From positions 62,001-126,000 of the forward strand of contig NZ_JBAIYU010000032.1 of NCBI RefSeq assembly GCF_036763085.1: a stretch of DNA of 64,000 bases, written 5' to 3'. Source of the stretch: JBAIYU01 sp036763085. GTDB taxonomy: Bacteria > Bacillota > Negativicutes > DSM-1736 > Dendrosporobacteraceae. The position numbers and the translations under genes are program-made. Position 1 is the first letter of the stretch, and every line of letters starts with the position of its first letter. The notes under the pieces are model-generated. The model had not been told where the DNA came from. It saw nothing but the letters and a program-made list of their open reading frames with translations, and ran no database searches. Shown here piece by piece: positions 7,447 through 16,409 of this stretch.

Positions 7447-8862
7447 TTATATCTTGGCTTTTGTATACATGTCAAGCACGGCTTGCTGTTTAGCAATAGT
7501 TTTATGAGCAGTTTCCACTGCTTGTCCTACTTGAGTGTACGATGTTCCACCAAATGAATTGCGGTTAGCTACACAAGTTTCAACCTTAATTGCTTCTAAG
7601 ATGTCCTCTTCAAATAGATCGGAGAACTGTTTAAACTCAGTTAAGGATAAATCCATGAGCCATTTATCTTGTTCAATACAGTAGCGCACACTTTTGCCTA
7701 CAACTTCATGTGCCTGACGGAAAGGCAGACCTTTCTTTACTAGGTAATCGGCCATATCGGTGGCATTTGAGAAGTCATTGCGCACAACTGAAAGCATGCG
7801 ATCTTTATTGACACGCATTGCCCGAATCATTGAGGCATAGACAGTAAGGCTAAATTTGACTGTGTCAATAGTGTCAAATAAACCTTCCTTATCCTCTTGC
7901 AAGTCTTTATTATAAGCCAGCGGTAAGCCCTTAGCTACTGTAAGCATAGCCATTAGGTGACCAAAAACACGCCCAGTCTTCCCTCTTACCAATTCTGCTA
8001 CATCAGGGTTCTTCTTTTGCGGCATAATGCTTGAGCCAGTACAATGAGCATCATCAAGCTCAATAAACGAAAACTCTGAGGAGCACCATAAAATAATCTC
8101 TTCACTAATTCTGCTCAGATGCATCATTAGAATTGAGGCAAATGATAAGAACTCCAGAATATAATCACGATCGCTTACTGCATCTAAACTATTTTGATAA
8201 ATTTGGCTAAATTTTAACTGGTCTGCAACAAAATGACGATCAATTGGGAAAGTAGTACCAGCTAATGCTCCAGCACCAAGCGGCAGAATGTCAGTACGCT
8301 CATAAACACCTTGAAGGCGTGAGAAGTCACGAGAGAGCATAAAGAAGTATGCCATCATGTGATGGGAATATAATATCGGCTGAGCCCGTTGCAAGTGTGT
8401 ATATCCAGGCATTATAACATCCGAATTTTTTTCTGCTGTTTCCACAAAAGCTTTTTGCAAATCCAAAAGTAATTCTGCGATTGCAGCAAGTTCTTTTCGA
8501 ACATAAAGGTGGGTATCAACAGCTACTTGGTCATTACGGCTGCGAGCTGTATGAAGCTTGCCGCCAACCGCACCGATGCGCTCAGTCAAACGCTTTTCAA
8601 TATTCATATGGATATCTTCAAGGGCAATTTCAAAACTGAAGTTACCAGCTTCTATGTCTGCTAGGATTTCTTCTAAGCCCTTAATGATTAATTCTGCTTC
8701 ATCTCCTGAGATGATACCGCACTTAGCAAGCATTCGTGCATGTGCGATACTGCCGGCAACATCTTCCCGATACATCCGGCTGTCAAAAGAAATGGAGGAG
8801 GTAAACTCCTCCACCATTACATCGGTATTTTTGGCAAACCTGCCGCCCCAAAGCTTACTCAT
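7447..8862 (-). CDS. argH: Argininosuccinate lyase
   Basis: Splits argininosuccinate into arginine and fumarate, the last step of arginine synthesis. The fumarase/aspartase signature GSSIMPQKKNPD is at 276-287, including the catalytic serine loop. TARSRNDQVAVDTHL at 105-119 and the TGYTHLQ-like PGYTHLQRAQP at 152-162 are also conserved. Length 471 is usual for the family. The ATG overlaps the end of argG by eight bases, so translation is likely coupled. It is the last gene of argCJBDFGH. Confidence 0.97.
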   Translation of the reverse strand: MSKLWGGRFAKNTDVMVEEFTSSISFDSRMYREDVAGSIAHARMLAKCGIISGDEAELIIKGLEEILADIEAGNFSFEIALEDIHMNIEKRLTERIGAVGGKLHTARSRNDQVAVDTHLYVRKELAAIAELLLDLQKAFVETAEKNSDVIMPGYTHLQRAQPILYSHHMMAYFFMLSRDFSRLQGVYERTDILPLGAGALAGTTFPIDRHFVADQLKFSQIYQNSLDAVSDRDYILEFLSFASILMMHLSRISEEIILWCSSEFSFIELDDAHCTGSSIMPQKKNPDVAELVRGKTGRVFGHLMAMLTVAKGLPLAYNKDLQEDKEGLFDTIDTVKFSLTVYASMIRAMRVNKDRMLSVVRNDFSNATDMADYLVKKGLPFRQAHEVVGKSVRYCIEQDKWLMDLSLTEFKQFSDLFEEDILEAIKVETCVANRNSFGGTSYTQVGQAVETAHKTIAKQQAVLDMYTKAKI

Positions 8863-10075
8863 TAGTTTTCTTCGCCTCTTTCTGCATTAGAGCTCTAACC
8901 TTAAGCGGAAGACCGAACAGGTTGATGAAGCCTTCTGCATCAGCCTGATTATAAACTTCATCACGGCCGAAAGTAACAAAACCTTCATGATACAGCGAGT
9001 ATGGTGATTTTGAGCCTGCGCTCATGATATTACCTTTATATAGTTTTAAACGTACAGACCCTGTTACATTTTGCTGTGTGGAATCAACAAAAGCATCTAA
9101 AGCTTCACGAAGCGGTGAGAACCACATTCCGTCATACACTAACTCAGCATAACGAACGGCAACTTGTTCTTTATAATGCATAGTTGCGCGGTCAAGCGTT
9201 AGATATTCTAACTCGCGGTGTGCATAATATAGAATTGATCCACCTGGGTTCTCGTATACACCGCGTGATTTCATGCCAACTAGGCGGTTTTCAACAATAT
9301 CGGTAATTCCAATACCATTTTGTGCGCCTAATTCATTTAACCTAGTTAATAGAGCGACTGAATCCATACGCTCTCCGTCAACCGCTACTGGAATTCCTTT
9401 TTCAAATTCAACTTCAACATATGTAGCTTTATCTGGAGCCTTTTCCGGAGTGGTTGTAACCATATAAACGTCTTCTAGCGGTTCATTAGATGGAAACTCA
9501 AGATCTGCCCCTTCATGGCTTAAATGCCAGATATTGCGGTCCATACTATAAGGACGTTTTTTAGTTACAGGAACAGGTATGCCATGCTTTTCAGCGTAAT
9601 CAATAGCATCTTCACGGGAGCGGATATCCCATAAGCGCCATGGAGCAATAATTTTAAGGTGTGGTGCTAAGGCTTTAACAGTAAGTTCAAAACGCACTTG
9701 GTCGTTTCCTTTACCAGTTGCACCGTGGGCAATAGCATCTGCACCTTCTTTTTCGGCAATTTCAACAAGTGCTTTAGCTATAATCGGACGAGCAAAGGAA
9801 GTACCTAAAAGATATTTTCCTTCATATACAGCGCCAGCTTTTAAAGTTGGCCATACATATTCTTCAAGAAATGGTTTAGTAAGATCTTCAATGTAGATTT
9901 TACTTGCACCAGATTTAAGTGCTTTTTCTCTAACTGGTTCTAATTCATCACCTTGACCTACATCGGCACACATCGCAATTACTTCACAATTATAGGTTTC
10001 TTTAAGCCAAGGAATAATTACTGAAGTATCAAGTCCTCCAGAGTAAGCAAGTACTACCTTTTTTATGTCGCTCAT
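8855..10075 (-). CDS. argG: Argininosuccinate synthase
   Basis: Joins citrulline and aspartate with ATP to argininosuccinate. The N-terminal ATP pyrophosphatase P-loop AYSGGLDTS is at 10-18, and GATGKGNDQVRFE is the conserved citrulline/aspartate region. Length 406 is normal. The ATG at 10075 follows AAGGAG 11 bases upstream. It lies 66 bases after argF and overlaps argH. Confidence 0.97.
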   Translation of the reverse strand: MSDIKKVVLAYSGGLDTSVIIPWLKETYNCEVIAMCADVGQGDELEPVREKALKSGASKIYIEDLTKPFLEEYVWPTLKAGAVYEGKYLLGTSFARPIIAKALVEIAEKEGADAIAHGATGKGNDQVRFELTVKALAPHLKIIAPWRLWDIRSREDAIDYAEKHGIPVPVTKKRPYSMDRNIWHLSHEGADLEFPSNEPLEDVYMVTTTPEKAPDKATYVEVEFEKGIPVAVDGERMDSVALLTRLNELGAQNGIGITDIVENRLVGMKSRGVYENPGGSILYYAHRELEYLTLDRATMHYKEQVAVRYAELVYDGMWFSPLREALDAFVDSTQQNVTGSVRLKLYKGNIMSAGSKSPYSLYHEGFVTFGRDEVYNQADAEGFINLFGLPLKVRALMQKEAKKTNE

Positions 10076-10141
10076 ATCTCCAACAACTCCTTCGTAAAGT
10101 TCGGCTGATTCAGAAATCTGAATAGCTTAAATTTAACTAAA

Positions 10142-11074
10142 TTAATTACCCATAAGTAAAGCCATGATAGCTTTTTGTACATGTAAGCGGTTTTCAGCTT
10201 CATCGAAAACTACTGATTGTGAGCACTCAATTACCTCATCGGTAATCTCTTCGCCACGATGAGCTGGCAAGCAGTGAAGTACAATAGCATCAGGTTTAGC
10301 TGCACTTAAAAGTTCTTTGTTAACTTGGAAACCATGGAAAACCTTCATTCGTTCTGCTAGTTCTTTTTCCTGCCCCATACTAGCCCAAACATCAGTATAA
10401 ATAACGTCAGCATTTTTAACTGCCTCTGTCGGGTCATTACTAATAGTTATTTTACTGCCGGAAAGAGCAGCATCTTCTTGGGCCTCGGCAAGAGCTTGAG
10501 TATTAGGCGAGTATCCAACTGGTGTCGCTACTGCTATATCCATGCCGACTTTAGCACAAGCATGTAAAAGCGCATTCACCATATTGTTGCCATCACCAAC
10601 ATAGGCCATCTTAAGACCTTTCAGTTCACCTTTATGTTCCATAACAGTGAAGATATCTGTAAGGGCCTGACAGGGGTGTAGTAAGTCAGTTAAACCGTTA
10701 ATTACAGGTATATCTGAATACTGCGCCAGTTCGATAACTTCATCATGAGAAAAGGTTCTGATCATGATCCCGTCAACATAGCGAGACAAAACCCTGGCTG
10801 TATCTTTAACAGGTTCTCCGCGTCCTATTTGCAAATCATTTGCTGATAAAAATAGTGCCATTCCACCAAGCTGGTACATACCAACTTCAAACGATACTCT
10901 CGTTCTAGTAGAAGACTTTTGAAATATCATTCCAAGTGTTTTGCCTTTTAAAAGATGATGCTCCTCACCATTCTTTTGCTTGGCTTTAAGCTCTTTTGAT
11001 AAGTTTAGAATCTGATAAACTTCATCTACCGACAGGTCATGAATAGATAGTAAATCTTTCCCCTTCATGCTCAT
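10142..11074 (-). CDS. argF: Ornithine carbamoyltransferase
   Basis: Transfers the carbamoyl group from carbamoyl phosphate to ornithine, giving citrulline. STRTR at 55-59 binds carbamoyl phosphate, HPCQ is at 133-136, and HCLPAHRGEE near the C-terminus is the ornithine-side loop. Length 310 fits the anabolic enzyme. The start MSMKGKDLL has a weak GGGGG site; the second Met three codons in is an equal candidate. No carA or carB is in the window, so carbamoyl phosphate comes from elsewhere. Confidence 0.97.
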   Translation of the reverse strand: MSMKGKDLLSIHDLSVDEVYQILNLSKELKAKQKNGEEHHLLKGKTLGMIFQKSSTRTRVSFEVGMYQLGGMALFLSANDLQIGRGEPVKDTARVLSRYVDGIMIRTFSHDEVIELAQYSDIPVINGLTDLLHPCQALTDIFTVMEHKGELKGLKMAYVGDGNNMVNALLHACAKVGMDIAVATPVGYSPNTQALAEAQEDAALSGSKITISNDPTEAVKNADVIYTDVWASMGQEKELAERMKVFHGFQVNKELLSAAKPDAIVLHCLPAHRGEEITDEVIECSQSVVFDEAENRLHVQKAIMALLMGN

Positions 11075-11162
11075 GACTTAAAACCCCCATAAAATTAATT
11101 ATATCATGCAAAAAGTATTTTATTAATAAAATTTGCCATAAATGAAACTTTTAATAAAAAAT

Positions 11163-12353
11163 CTATGCTATTGCCATTACTTTATCTAAAATTGTTATTA
11201 CTTCGTCTACATGAGCCTTAGTTATATTTAATGGCGGAACAAATCTTAGGACATCGCCTGCTGTACAGTTTATGATAGCCCCTTGCTCCATGCATGCATT
11301 TACTATGTCTCGGCCTGGTTTAGTAAGTTTCACTCCAAGCATAAGTCCTTTACCACGTACTTGACTGATGATCTGCGGATACTTATTCTGCAGTTTAGTC
11401 AGCTCATCAAGCATATACTTTGCAACAGTTTCAACATTTTGAAGCAGATTCTGCTCAGCGATAACACCTAACACTGCATTAGCAGCGGCACACGCTAGCG
11501 GGTTGCCCCCGAACGTTGAGCCGTGGTCCCCAGGCGCAAAAGCTTGAGCCACTTTATTGCTGGCGATAAATGCGCCAATTGGTACACCGCCGCCCAATCC
11601 TTTAGCTAACGTAACTATATCAGGTTTAGTGTTTGAATGCTGATAAGCAAACATCTTTCCTGTTCTGCCTATTCCAGTCTGAATCTCATCAAATATTAGC
11701 AGTGCACCATATTTGTCGCACAACGCACGCACTTGATCAATATAATTATCATCTGGAGTATTGACGCCGCCCTCGCCTTGAATTGGCTCAAGAATGACAG
11801 CACAGGTTTTTTCCGAAACTTGTTCAGTAAGAGCATTAATATCATTGTAGGGTACATATTTAAATCCACCTGGAAGTGGTTCATAGCCTTGCTGATATTT
11901 CGGCTGAGCTGTAGCAGTAAGTGTAGCCATTGTTCGTCCGTGAAAACCGTGTTCGGCTGTAATTATTTCATATTTATCCGCGCTGACTGTTTTACCATAC
12001 TTCCTGGCAAGCTTTATTGCCCCTTCATTGGCTTCTGCACCGCTGTTGGCTAAAAAAACTTTATCTAGGCCACTAAGTTCGGCCAATGATTTAGCAAGCT
12101 TTGCCTGTTCTTCAGTATAATATAGGTTTGAACAGTGAATAAGTTTTCCAGCCTGCTGAGCTACTGCCGCAGTTAGAGCTGGATGAGCATGCCCTAGTAC
12201 GTTAACAGCAATTCCTGCTAAAAAGTCAATGTATTTCTTACCGTCTATATCATAAACATACGGACCTTCGCCATGTGACAGTACTATTTGATATCTGGCG
12301 AATACCGGCATATAGTATTCTTTATCTGTTTGAAAAATTTGTTCTTTATTCAT
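11163..12353 (-). CDS. argD: Acetylornithine aminotransferase
   Basis: PLP enzyme converting N-acetylglutamate semialdehyde to N-acetylornithine. Lys251 in TLAKGLGGGVPIG is the Schiff-base lysine. FDEIQTGIGRTG precedes it and NSGAEANEGAIKLAR near residue 105 binds the cofactor phosphate. Length 396 is normal. ATG at 12353 has GGAGG nine bases upstream. It follows argB by 13 bases. Some relatives also act in lysine synthesis as succinyldiaminopimelate aminotransferase; context favours arginine. Confidence 0.95.
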   Translation of the reverse strand: MNKEQIFQTDKEYYMPVFARYQIVLSHGEGPYVYDIDGKKYIDFLAGIAVNVLGHAHPALTAAVAQQAGKLIHCSNLYYTEEQAKLAKSLAELSGLDKVFLANSGAEANEGAIKLARKYGKTVSADKYEIITAEHGFHGRTMATLTATAQPKYQQGYEPLPGGFKYVPYNDINALTEQVSEKTCAVILEPIQGEGGVNTPDDNYIDQVRALCDKYGALLIFDEIQTGIGRTGKMFAYQHSNTKPDIVTLAKGLGGGVPIGAFIASNKVAQAFAPGDHGSTFGGNPLACAAANAVLGVIAEQNLLQNVETVAKYMLDELTKLQNKYPQIISQVRGKGLMLGVKLTKPGRDIVNACMEQGAIINCTAGDVLRFVPPLNITKAHVDEVITILDKVMAIA

Positions 12354-12366
12354 GCACGAACCCCTC

Positions 12367-13254
12367 CTATTTGACTACCTCGGTACCAATACCTTCGGCT
12401 GTAAATACTTCTAGGATTAATGAGTGAGACTGGCGGCCATCGATAATATGCGTTTTATTCGTCCCGCCCTTTAAAGCTCTTACACAAGCATCAACCTTTG
12501 GAATCATACCGCCATCGATTGTTCCTTCAAGTATCATCTCGTGAGCCTCAGAAAGTGTTAACGTGGAAATAAAAGTGCTCTTATCATGATAATCGCGATA
12601 AATTCCTTCTACATCTGTAAGTAATAACAGCTTCTCTGCCCCAAGTGCGCCAGCTATTTCACCAGCGACATAATCAGCATTGATATTGTAACTCTCGTTA
12701 TTATCACCTACACCAATTGGCGCAATAACTGGAATATAGTCCTTCTCTAAAAGTGTCTTAAGAATATCGGTGTTAATTTGTTTGACATCACCAACATAAC
12801 CAATATCAACTTTACGAACTTCACCATTTTCATAGACTTCTGCGAAATGCTTCTCAGCTTTAATCAGATTCGCATCTTTGCCGCTTAAGCCCACCGCTTT
12901 AACACCGCCGCTATTTAAAAGACTTACTATTTCGCTGTTTATCTTACCAACTAAAACCATCTCAGCAACTGCTACTGTCTCAGCGTCAGTAACTCTGAGC
13001 CCGCTTACAAATTCGGACTGCTTACCGATTTGCTTTAGAAAACTGGTTATCTCGGGTCCGCCGCCATGTACTACAACAGGACGCATACCCACATATTTCA
13101 TTAGTATTATATCTTTTATAACTTTACTTTTTAATTCATCATTTATCATGGCATTACCACCATACTTTATTACAACGGTTTTGCCATAGAAACTTTGCAT
13201 GTATGGCAATGCTTCGATCAGCACTGCGGCTTTTTGCTCCGGCATAAAACTCAT
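12367..13254 (-). CDS. argB: Acetylglutamate kinase
   Basis: Phosphorylates N-acetylglutamate, normally the committed step. The amino-acid-kinase fold shows KYGGNAM near residue 30, VVHGGGPEI near 62-70 and the lysine-containing GGMIPKVDA near residue 247. Length 295 and the N-terminal helix MSFMPEQKAAVLIEALPYM resemble the hexameric arginine-sensitive form, so feedback inhibition by arginine is plausible but inferred. ATG at 13254 follows GAGGTG. It precedes argD closely and lies 114 bases after argJ. Confidence 0.96.
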   Translation of the reverse strand: MSFMPEQKAAVLIEALPYMQSFYGKTVVIKYGGNAMINDELKSKVIKDIILMKYVGMRPVVVHGGGPEITSFLKQIGKQSEFVSGLRVTDAETVAVAEMVLVGKINSEIVSLLNSGGVKAVGLSGKDANLIKAEKHFAEVYENGEVRKVDIGYVGDVKQINTDILKTLLEKDYIPVIAPIGVGDNNESYNINADYVAGEIAGALGAEKLLLLTDVEGIYRDYHDKSTFISTLTLSEAHEMILEGTIDGGMIPKVDACVRALKGGTNKTHIIDGRQSHSLILEVFTAEGIGTEVVK

Positions 13255-13303
13255 TTATATCACCTCAAATAATAGGTTTATGTAAATTATTTCTTCAACG
13301 GCG

Positions 13304-13330
13304 CAGACACAGGGAGTGACCCTGTGTCTG
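13304..13330. repeat. Short perfect inverted repeat between argJ and argB
   Basis: CAGACACAGGG, a five-base loop AGTGA, and the exact complement CCCTGTGTCTG give an 11-bp stem. No T-run follows on either strand. The GACACAGGG word resembles small dispersed intergenic palindromes common in clostridial genomes, but only this copy is in the window. Confidence 0.6.
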
Positions 13331-13368
13331 GTTTCCAATATTTTGATAAACACTCTGGTTTAATTTAA

Positions 13369-14574
13369 TCAGGTATGATACTCGCCATTTATCTTTACGT
13401 ATTCATAAGAGAAATCACAACTCCAAACAGTTGCTTCCGCTGATCCAAGACCTAGATCAACTGTCACTGTTATATCATGTTCAGCCATTATAGCCCGCAG
13501 CGCTTGCTCATCATAGCTTGTTCCCATACCTTGTTTTACTATTGTTATATTTCCGATTGCCATAGTTGTTTTCTCTGGTACTACCTGTGCCCCTGAATAA
13601 CCTACTGCACAGATTATACGACCCCAGTTAGGGTCCTGACCAAAGAACGCTGTTTTAACCAGCGGGGACTTTGCTATCGTCATAGCTGCTTGCTTTGCAT
13701 CTGCGAAACTTACTGCCCCACTTACTTTGATTTCAAGGAACTTTGAAGCACCTTCTCCATCACGTGCAACTAACTTTGCAAGTTCAGTACAAACTTGGTT
13801 AAGTGCTTGCACAAATAAGTCATAATCTTCCCCAGTACTCTCAATTACCGGATTACCTGCTGCCCCATTAGCAAGCACAGTTACCATGTCATTTGTACTG
13901 GTATCTCCATCAACTGATATCATATTGAAGGAAACATTAACAACATCAGTAAGAGCCTTTTTCAAGAGTGACGCTGAAATTGCCGCATCTGTTGTAACAA
14001 AACCGAGCATTGTAGCCATATTGGGATGAATCATTCCTGAACCTTTAGCAATTCCGGCGATTTTTACAGGTACTCCGCCAAGATTGAACTGATACGCACA
14101 AGTTTTAGGGAAGGTATCAGTTGTTAAGATTGCTTGACTTGCCTTAGTACCGCCTTCTTCAGATAGCTCAGCCACTGCTTTCTTAATGCCTGCTTCAAGT
14201 TTAGCCATTGGCAAATTAACACCAATTATACCTGTAGAAGCAACAAATACTTCATCATTTTTTAAACCAAGAAGCTCTGCTGTGAGCGTTGCCATCTTCT
14301 CGGCATCATTTATTCCTTGTTCGCCAGTACAAGCATTAGCACAACCAGCGTTAACTACTATTGCCGACGCTTGCCCTTTAGCATCCACTTTTCGGGATAC
14401 AATTACTGGGGCGGCAGCCATGGCGTTTGTTGTAAATACTCCAGCCGCAGTTGCTGGTACCGTACTATATATAATCGCTACATCTTCTTTACCGCTCTTT
14501 TTAATACCAGCTTTTACACCGGCAGCTTTAAAACCTTTAGGTGAAGTAATTGTACCATTTATTTTCTCTAACAT
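13369..14574 (-). CDS. argJ: Bifunctional ornithine acetyltransferase / N-acetylglutamate synthase
   Basis: Moves the acetyl group from N-acetylornithine to glutamate and can also use acetyl-CoA, making the acetyl cycle self-sufficient. The precursor cuts itself before Thr188 in HPNMATMLGF, giving alpha and beta chains; Thr188 is the nucleophile. The 401-residue length is usual. ATG at 14574 has GGAGG five bases upstream. Upstream in-frame starts to 14610 add 12 unconserved residues and were not used. It lies 48 bases after argC. No separate argA or argE is seen, in line with a cyclic pathway. Confidence 0.96.
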   Translation of the reverse strand: MLEKINGTITSPKGFKAAGVKAGIKKSGKEDVAIIYSTVPATAAGVFTTNAMAAAPVIVSRKVDAKGQASAIVVNAGCANACTGEQGINDAEKMATLTAELLGLKNDEVFVASTGIIGVNLPMAKLEAGIKKAVAELSEEGGTKASQAILTTDTFPKTCAYQFNLGGVPVKIAGIAKGSGMIHPNMATMLGFVTTDAAISASLLKKALTDVVNVSFNMISVDGDTSTNDMVTVLANGAAGNPVIESTGEDYDLFVQALNQVCTELAKLVARDGEGASKFLEIKVSGAVSFADAKQAAMTIAKSPLVKTAFFGQDPNWGRIICAVGYSGAQVVPEKTTMAIGNITIVKQGMGTSYDEQALRAIMAEHDITVTVDLGLGSAEATVWSCDFSYEYVKINGEYHT

Positions 14575-14622
14575 AGTTACCTCCAACATTATTCTAAGAT
14601 TCAAATTCATAATATATAAACT

Positions 14623-15657
14623 TTACGGATAAAGCGGTGCCTGCATAAGTCCTAAACGCTCATCCATTCCAAACATTACATTAAAATTCTGTATTGCTTG
14701 ACCCGCTGCACCTTTAACCAAATTGTCAATGGCAGACACTACGATGACTCTTCCGGTACGCTCATCAATATGCCAGCCTAGATCGCAGAAGTTCGAGCCG
14801 CGCGTATTCTTTGTCGCTGGATAACCGCCGCGTCCTAACAGCCTAACAAAGTATTCATCCTCATAAAGAGAATTATAGGCGTCATCAATGTCTTGTGAGC
14901 TAACGCCTGGCTTTAAGGCAGCATAACAAGTGCTTAATATGCCTCGAGCCATTGGCACTAAATGCGGGGTAAAGCTAATTATTACCGGCCCCTCAGCAAA
15001 TTCAGTAAGTGCCTGTTCTATCTCCGGCGTATGACGATGGCCTGCAATGTTATACGCTTTGAAGTTTTCAAACATCTCGGTGAAGTGACTATTTAAACTA
15101 AGACTGCGTCCGGCACCTGATACACCTGATTTTGCATCAACAATAATACTTTTAAAATCAATAAGATTATTTTTAGCAAGAGGTGCTAGTGCCAATATAG
15201 TAGCGGTAGTATAGCAACCAGGGTTACCTATGATTTGAGCAGCTTTTACTTGTTCACGATAAAGCTCAGTTAAGCCGTAAACAGCTTCAGCCTCAGGATG
15301 AGTATGCTCAACTTTATACCACTTTTCATAAACGCTAATATCGCGGAAACGATAATCAGCACCTAAATCGATAACTTTTGTACCATACTGAGACAGTACT
15401 TTGCCAGCCGCCATAGCATGACCATGAGGCAGGCCTATAAATACAGCATCGCTAGCCTTAGCTATTTTTTCAAGCTCTTTCATGCTGTCTAGTTTTTTTT
15501 CATAGAATCCATTAAAATGTGTATATACGCTTTCAATGGAAGTTCCTGTTTGACTTTCGGATGTTATATGTATAATTTCCGCTTGCGGATGATTAGCTAG
15601 TATGCGCAGCAACTCTTCTCCGGTGTATCCAGTTGCTCCTATAATGCTGACTTTCAT
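14623..15657 (-). CDS. argC: N-acetyl-gamma-glutamyl-phosphate reductase
   Basis: NADPH-dependent reduction of N-acetylglutamyl phosphate to the semialdehyde. GATGYTGEELLR at 8-19 is the Rossmann turn and Cys148 in GNPGCYTT is the catalytic cysteine. Length 344 is normal. ATG at 15657 follows AAGGAGGT at good spacing. It is the first gene of the arg operon, with a promoter just upstream and dedA divergent. Confidence 0.97.
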   Translation of the reverse strand: MKVSIIGATGYTGEELLRILANHPQAEIIHITSESQTGTSIESVYTHFNGFYEKKLDSMKELEKIAKASDAVFIGLPHGHAMAAGKVLSQYGTKVIDLGADYRFRDISVYEKWYKVEHTHPEAEAVYGLTELYREQVKAAQIIGNPGCYTTATILALAPLAKNNLIDFKSIIVDAKSGVSGAGRSLSLNSHFTEMFENFKAYNIAGHRHTPEIEQALTEFAEGPVIISFTPHLVPMARGILSTCYAALKPGVSSQDIDDAYNSLYEDEYFVRLLGRGGYPATKNTRGSNFCDLGWHIDERTGRVIVVSAIDNLVKGAAGQAIQNFNVMFGMDERLGLMQAPLYP

Positions 15658-15700
15658 ATGTAGTACCTCCTTAGGCCACTGCTTTTACAATCTACTCATA

Positions 15701-15730
15701 ATTATACAATATCTATGTATAATATTGCAA
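15701..15730 (-). promoter_or_regulatory. Promoter of the arginine operon, with a weak ARG-box-like sequence
   Basis: TTGCAA (15730-15725), an 18-base spacer and a perfect TATAAT (15706-15701) precede argC. The -10 box is inside TGTATAATTATGAG, which partly resembles an ArgR half-site pair, so ArgR/AhrC control is possible but weakly supported. On the plus strand TATAAT at 15718-15723 could serve dedA, so the two promoters may overlap. Confidence 0.6.
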
Positions 15731-15762
15731 CCATTTTGTATACAATTTTCATGAGGTTAATA

Positions 15763-16368
15763 ATGGACTTTTTAAATTATCTTGGATTCCTTGAACAACC
15801 CGGATATATTGCTGTTTTTTTCGGTATGCTTCTAGAAGGAGCCTGCTTGCCCGTCCCGGCTGAATTAGTATTAGGTTATGCCGGCTTATTAGTCTCACAA
15901 GGTAAATTATCTTTATGCAGTACAATTACTGCCGCTTGGCTTGGCACTATTACTGGCTCGGTTAGTGCTTATTGGGCGGCTAGGACACTTGGACGTAAAT
16001 TACTTTGCAAGTACAGCGGTTTTTTTTGCTTAACTGACGAGAGAATTGACATGGCTTCACGTTTTTTTTGTAAATACGGTGCCATTATAATAATTCCCTG
16101 GCGTCAATTGCCGGTTGTTCGCAATAAAATTAGTATTGCCGCCGGTGTGATAAAGCTGCCCTTTTGGCACTTTCTTGCCTATACCTCAATTGCAGCAATG
16201 CTCTTATGCCTACTAGGCGTATACTTAGGATACTCTTTAGGCTCTAACTGGCACATACTAATTGAAATGGCAGCAAGTTTTAGTAAATTTATTATAATTA
16301 CTGTAACCATCTGCGTTTCTATTGGATGTATAGCACTATTAAAACATTATCGGAAAACTAGAGTTTAG
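15763..16368 (+). CDS. DedA-family membrane protein
   Basis: A 201-residue integral membrane protein of the DedA/SNARE-associated family, related to transporters that flip undecaprenyl phosphate or phospholipids. The N-terminal amphipathic stretch is followed by hydrophobic segments around residues 11-60, 125-165 and 170-195. The conserved re-entrant region appears as WRQLPVVRNKISIAAG, with the family arginines. ATG at 15763 has GAGG six bases upstream; earlier in-frame starts lack one. It is transcribed away from argC. Substrate not determinable from sequence. Confidence 0.85.
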   Translation: MDFLNYLGFLEQPGYIAVFFGMLLEGACLPVPAELVLGYAGLLVSQGKLSLCSTITAAWLGTITGSVSAYWAARTLGRKLLCKYSGFFCLTDERIDMASRFFCKYGAIIIIPWRQLPVVRNKISIAAGVIKLPFWHFLAYTSIAAMLLCLLGVYLGYSLGSNWHILIEMAASFSKFIIITVTICVSIGCIALLKHYRKTRV

Positions 16369-16378
16369 ACTAAATTAC

Positions 16379-16409
16379 AAAAGAAGAGGTCAGCTAAAAA
16401 TCGACCTCT
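16379..16409 (-). terminator. Terminator overlapping the amrS stop codon
   Basis: AGAGGTC and GACCTCT form a 7-bp stem followed on the minus strand by TCTTTTG. The amrS TAG (16396-16394) lies in the loop. It also faces the end of dedA from the other side. Confidence 0.65.

Noticed and set aside
14186..14632. A 148-codon plus-strand frame opposite argJ
   Set aside because: Antisense shadow of a conserved gene with no start signal.
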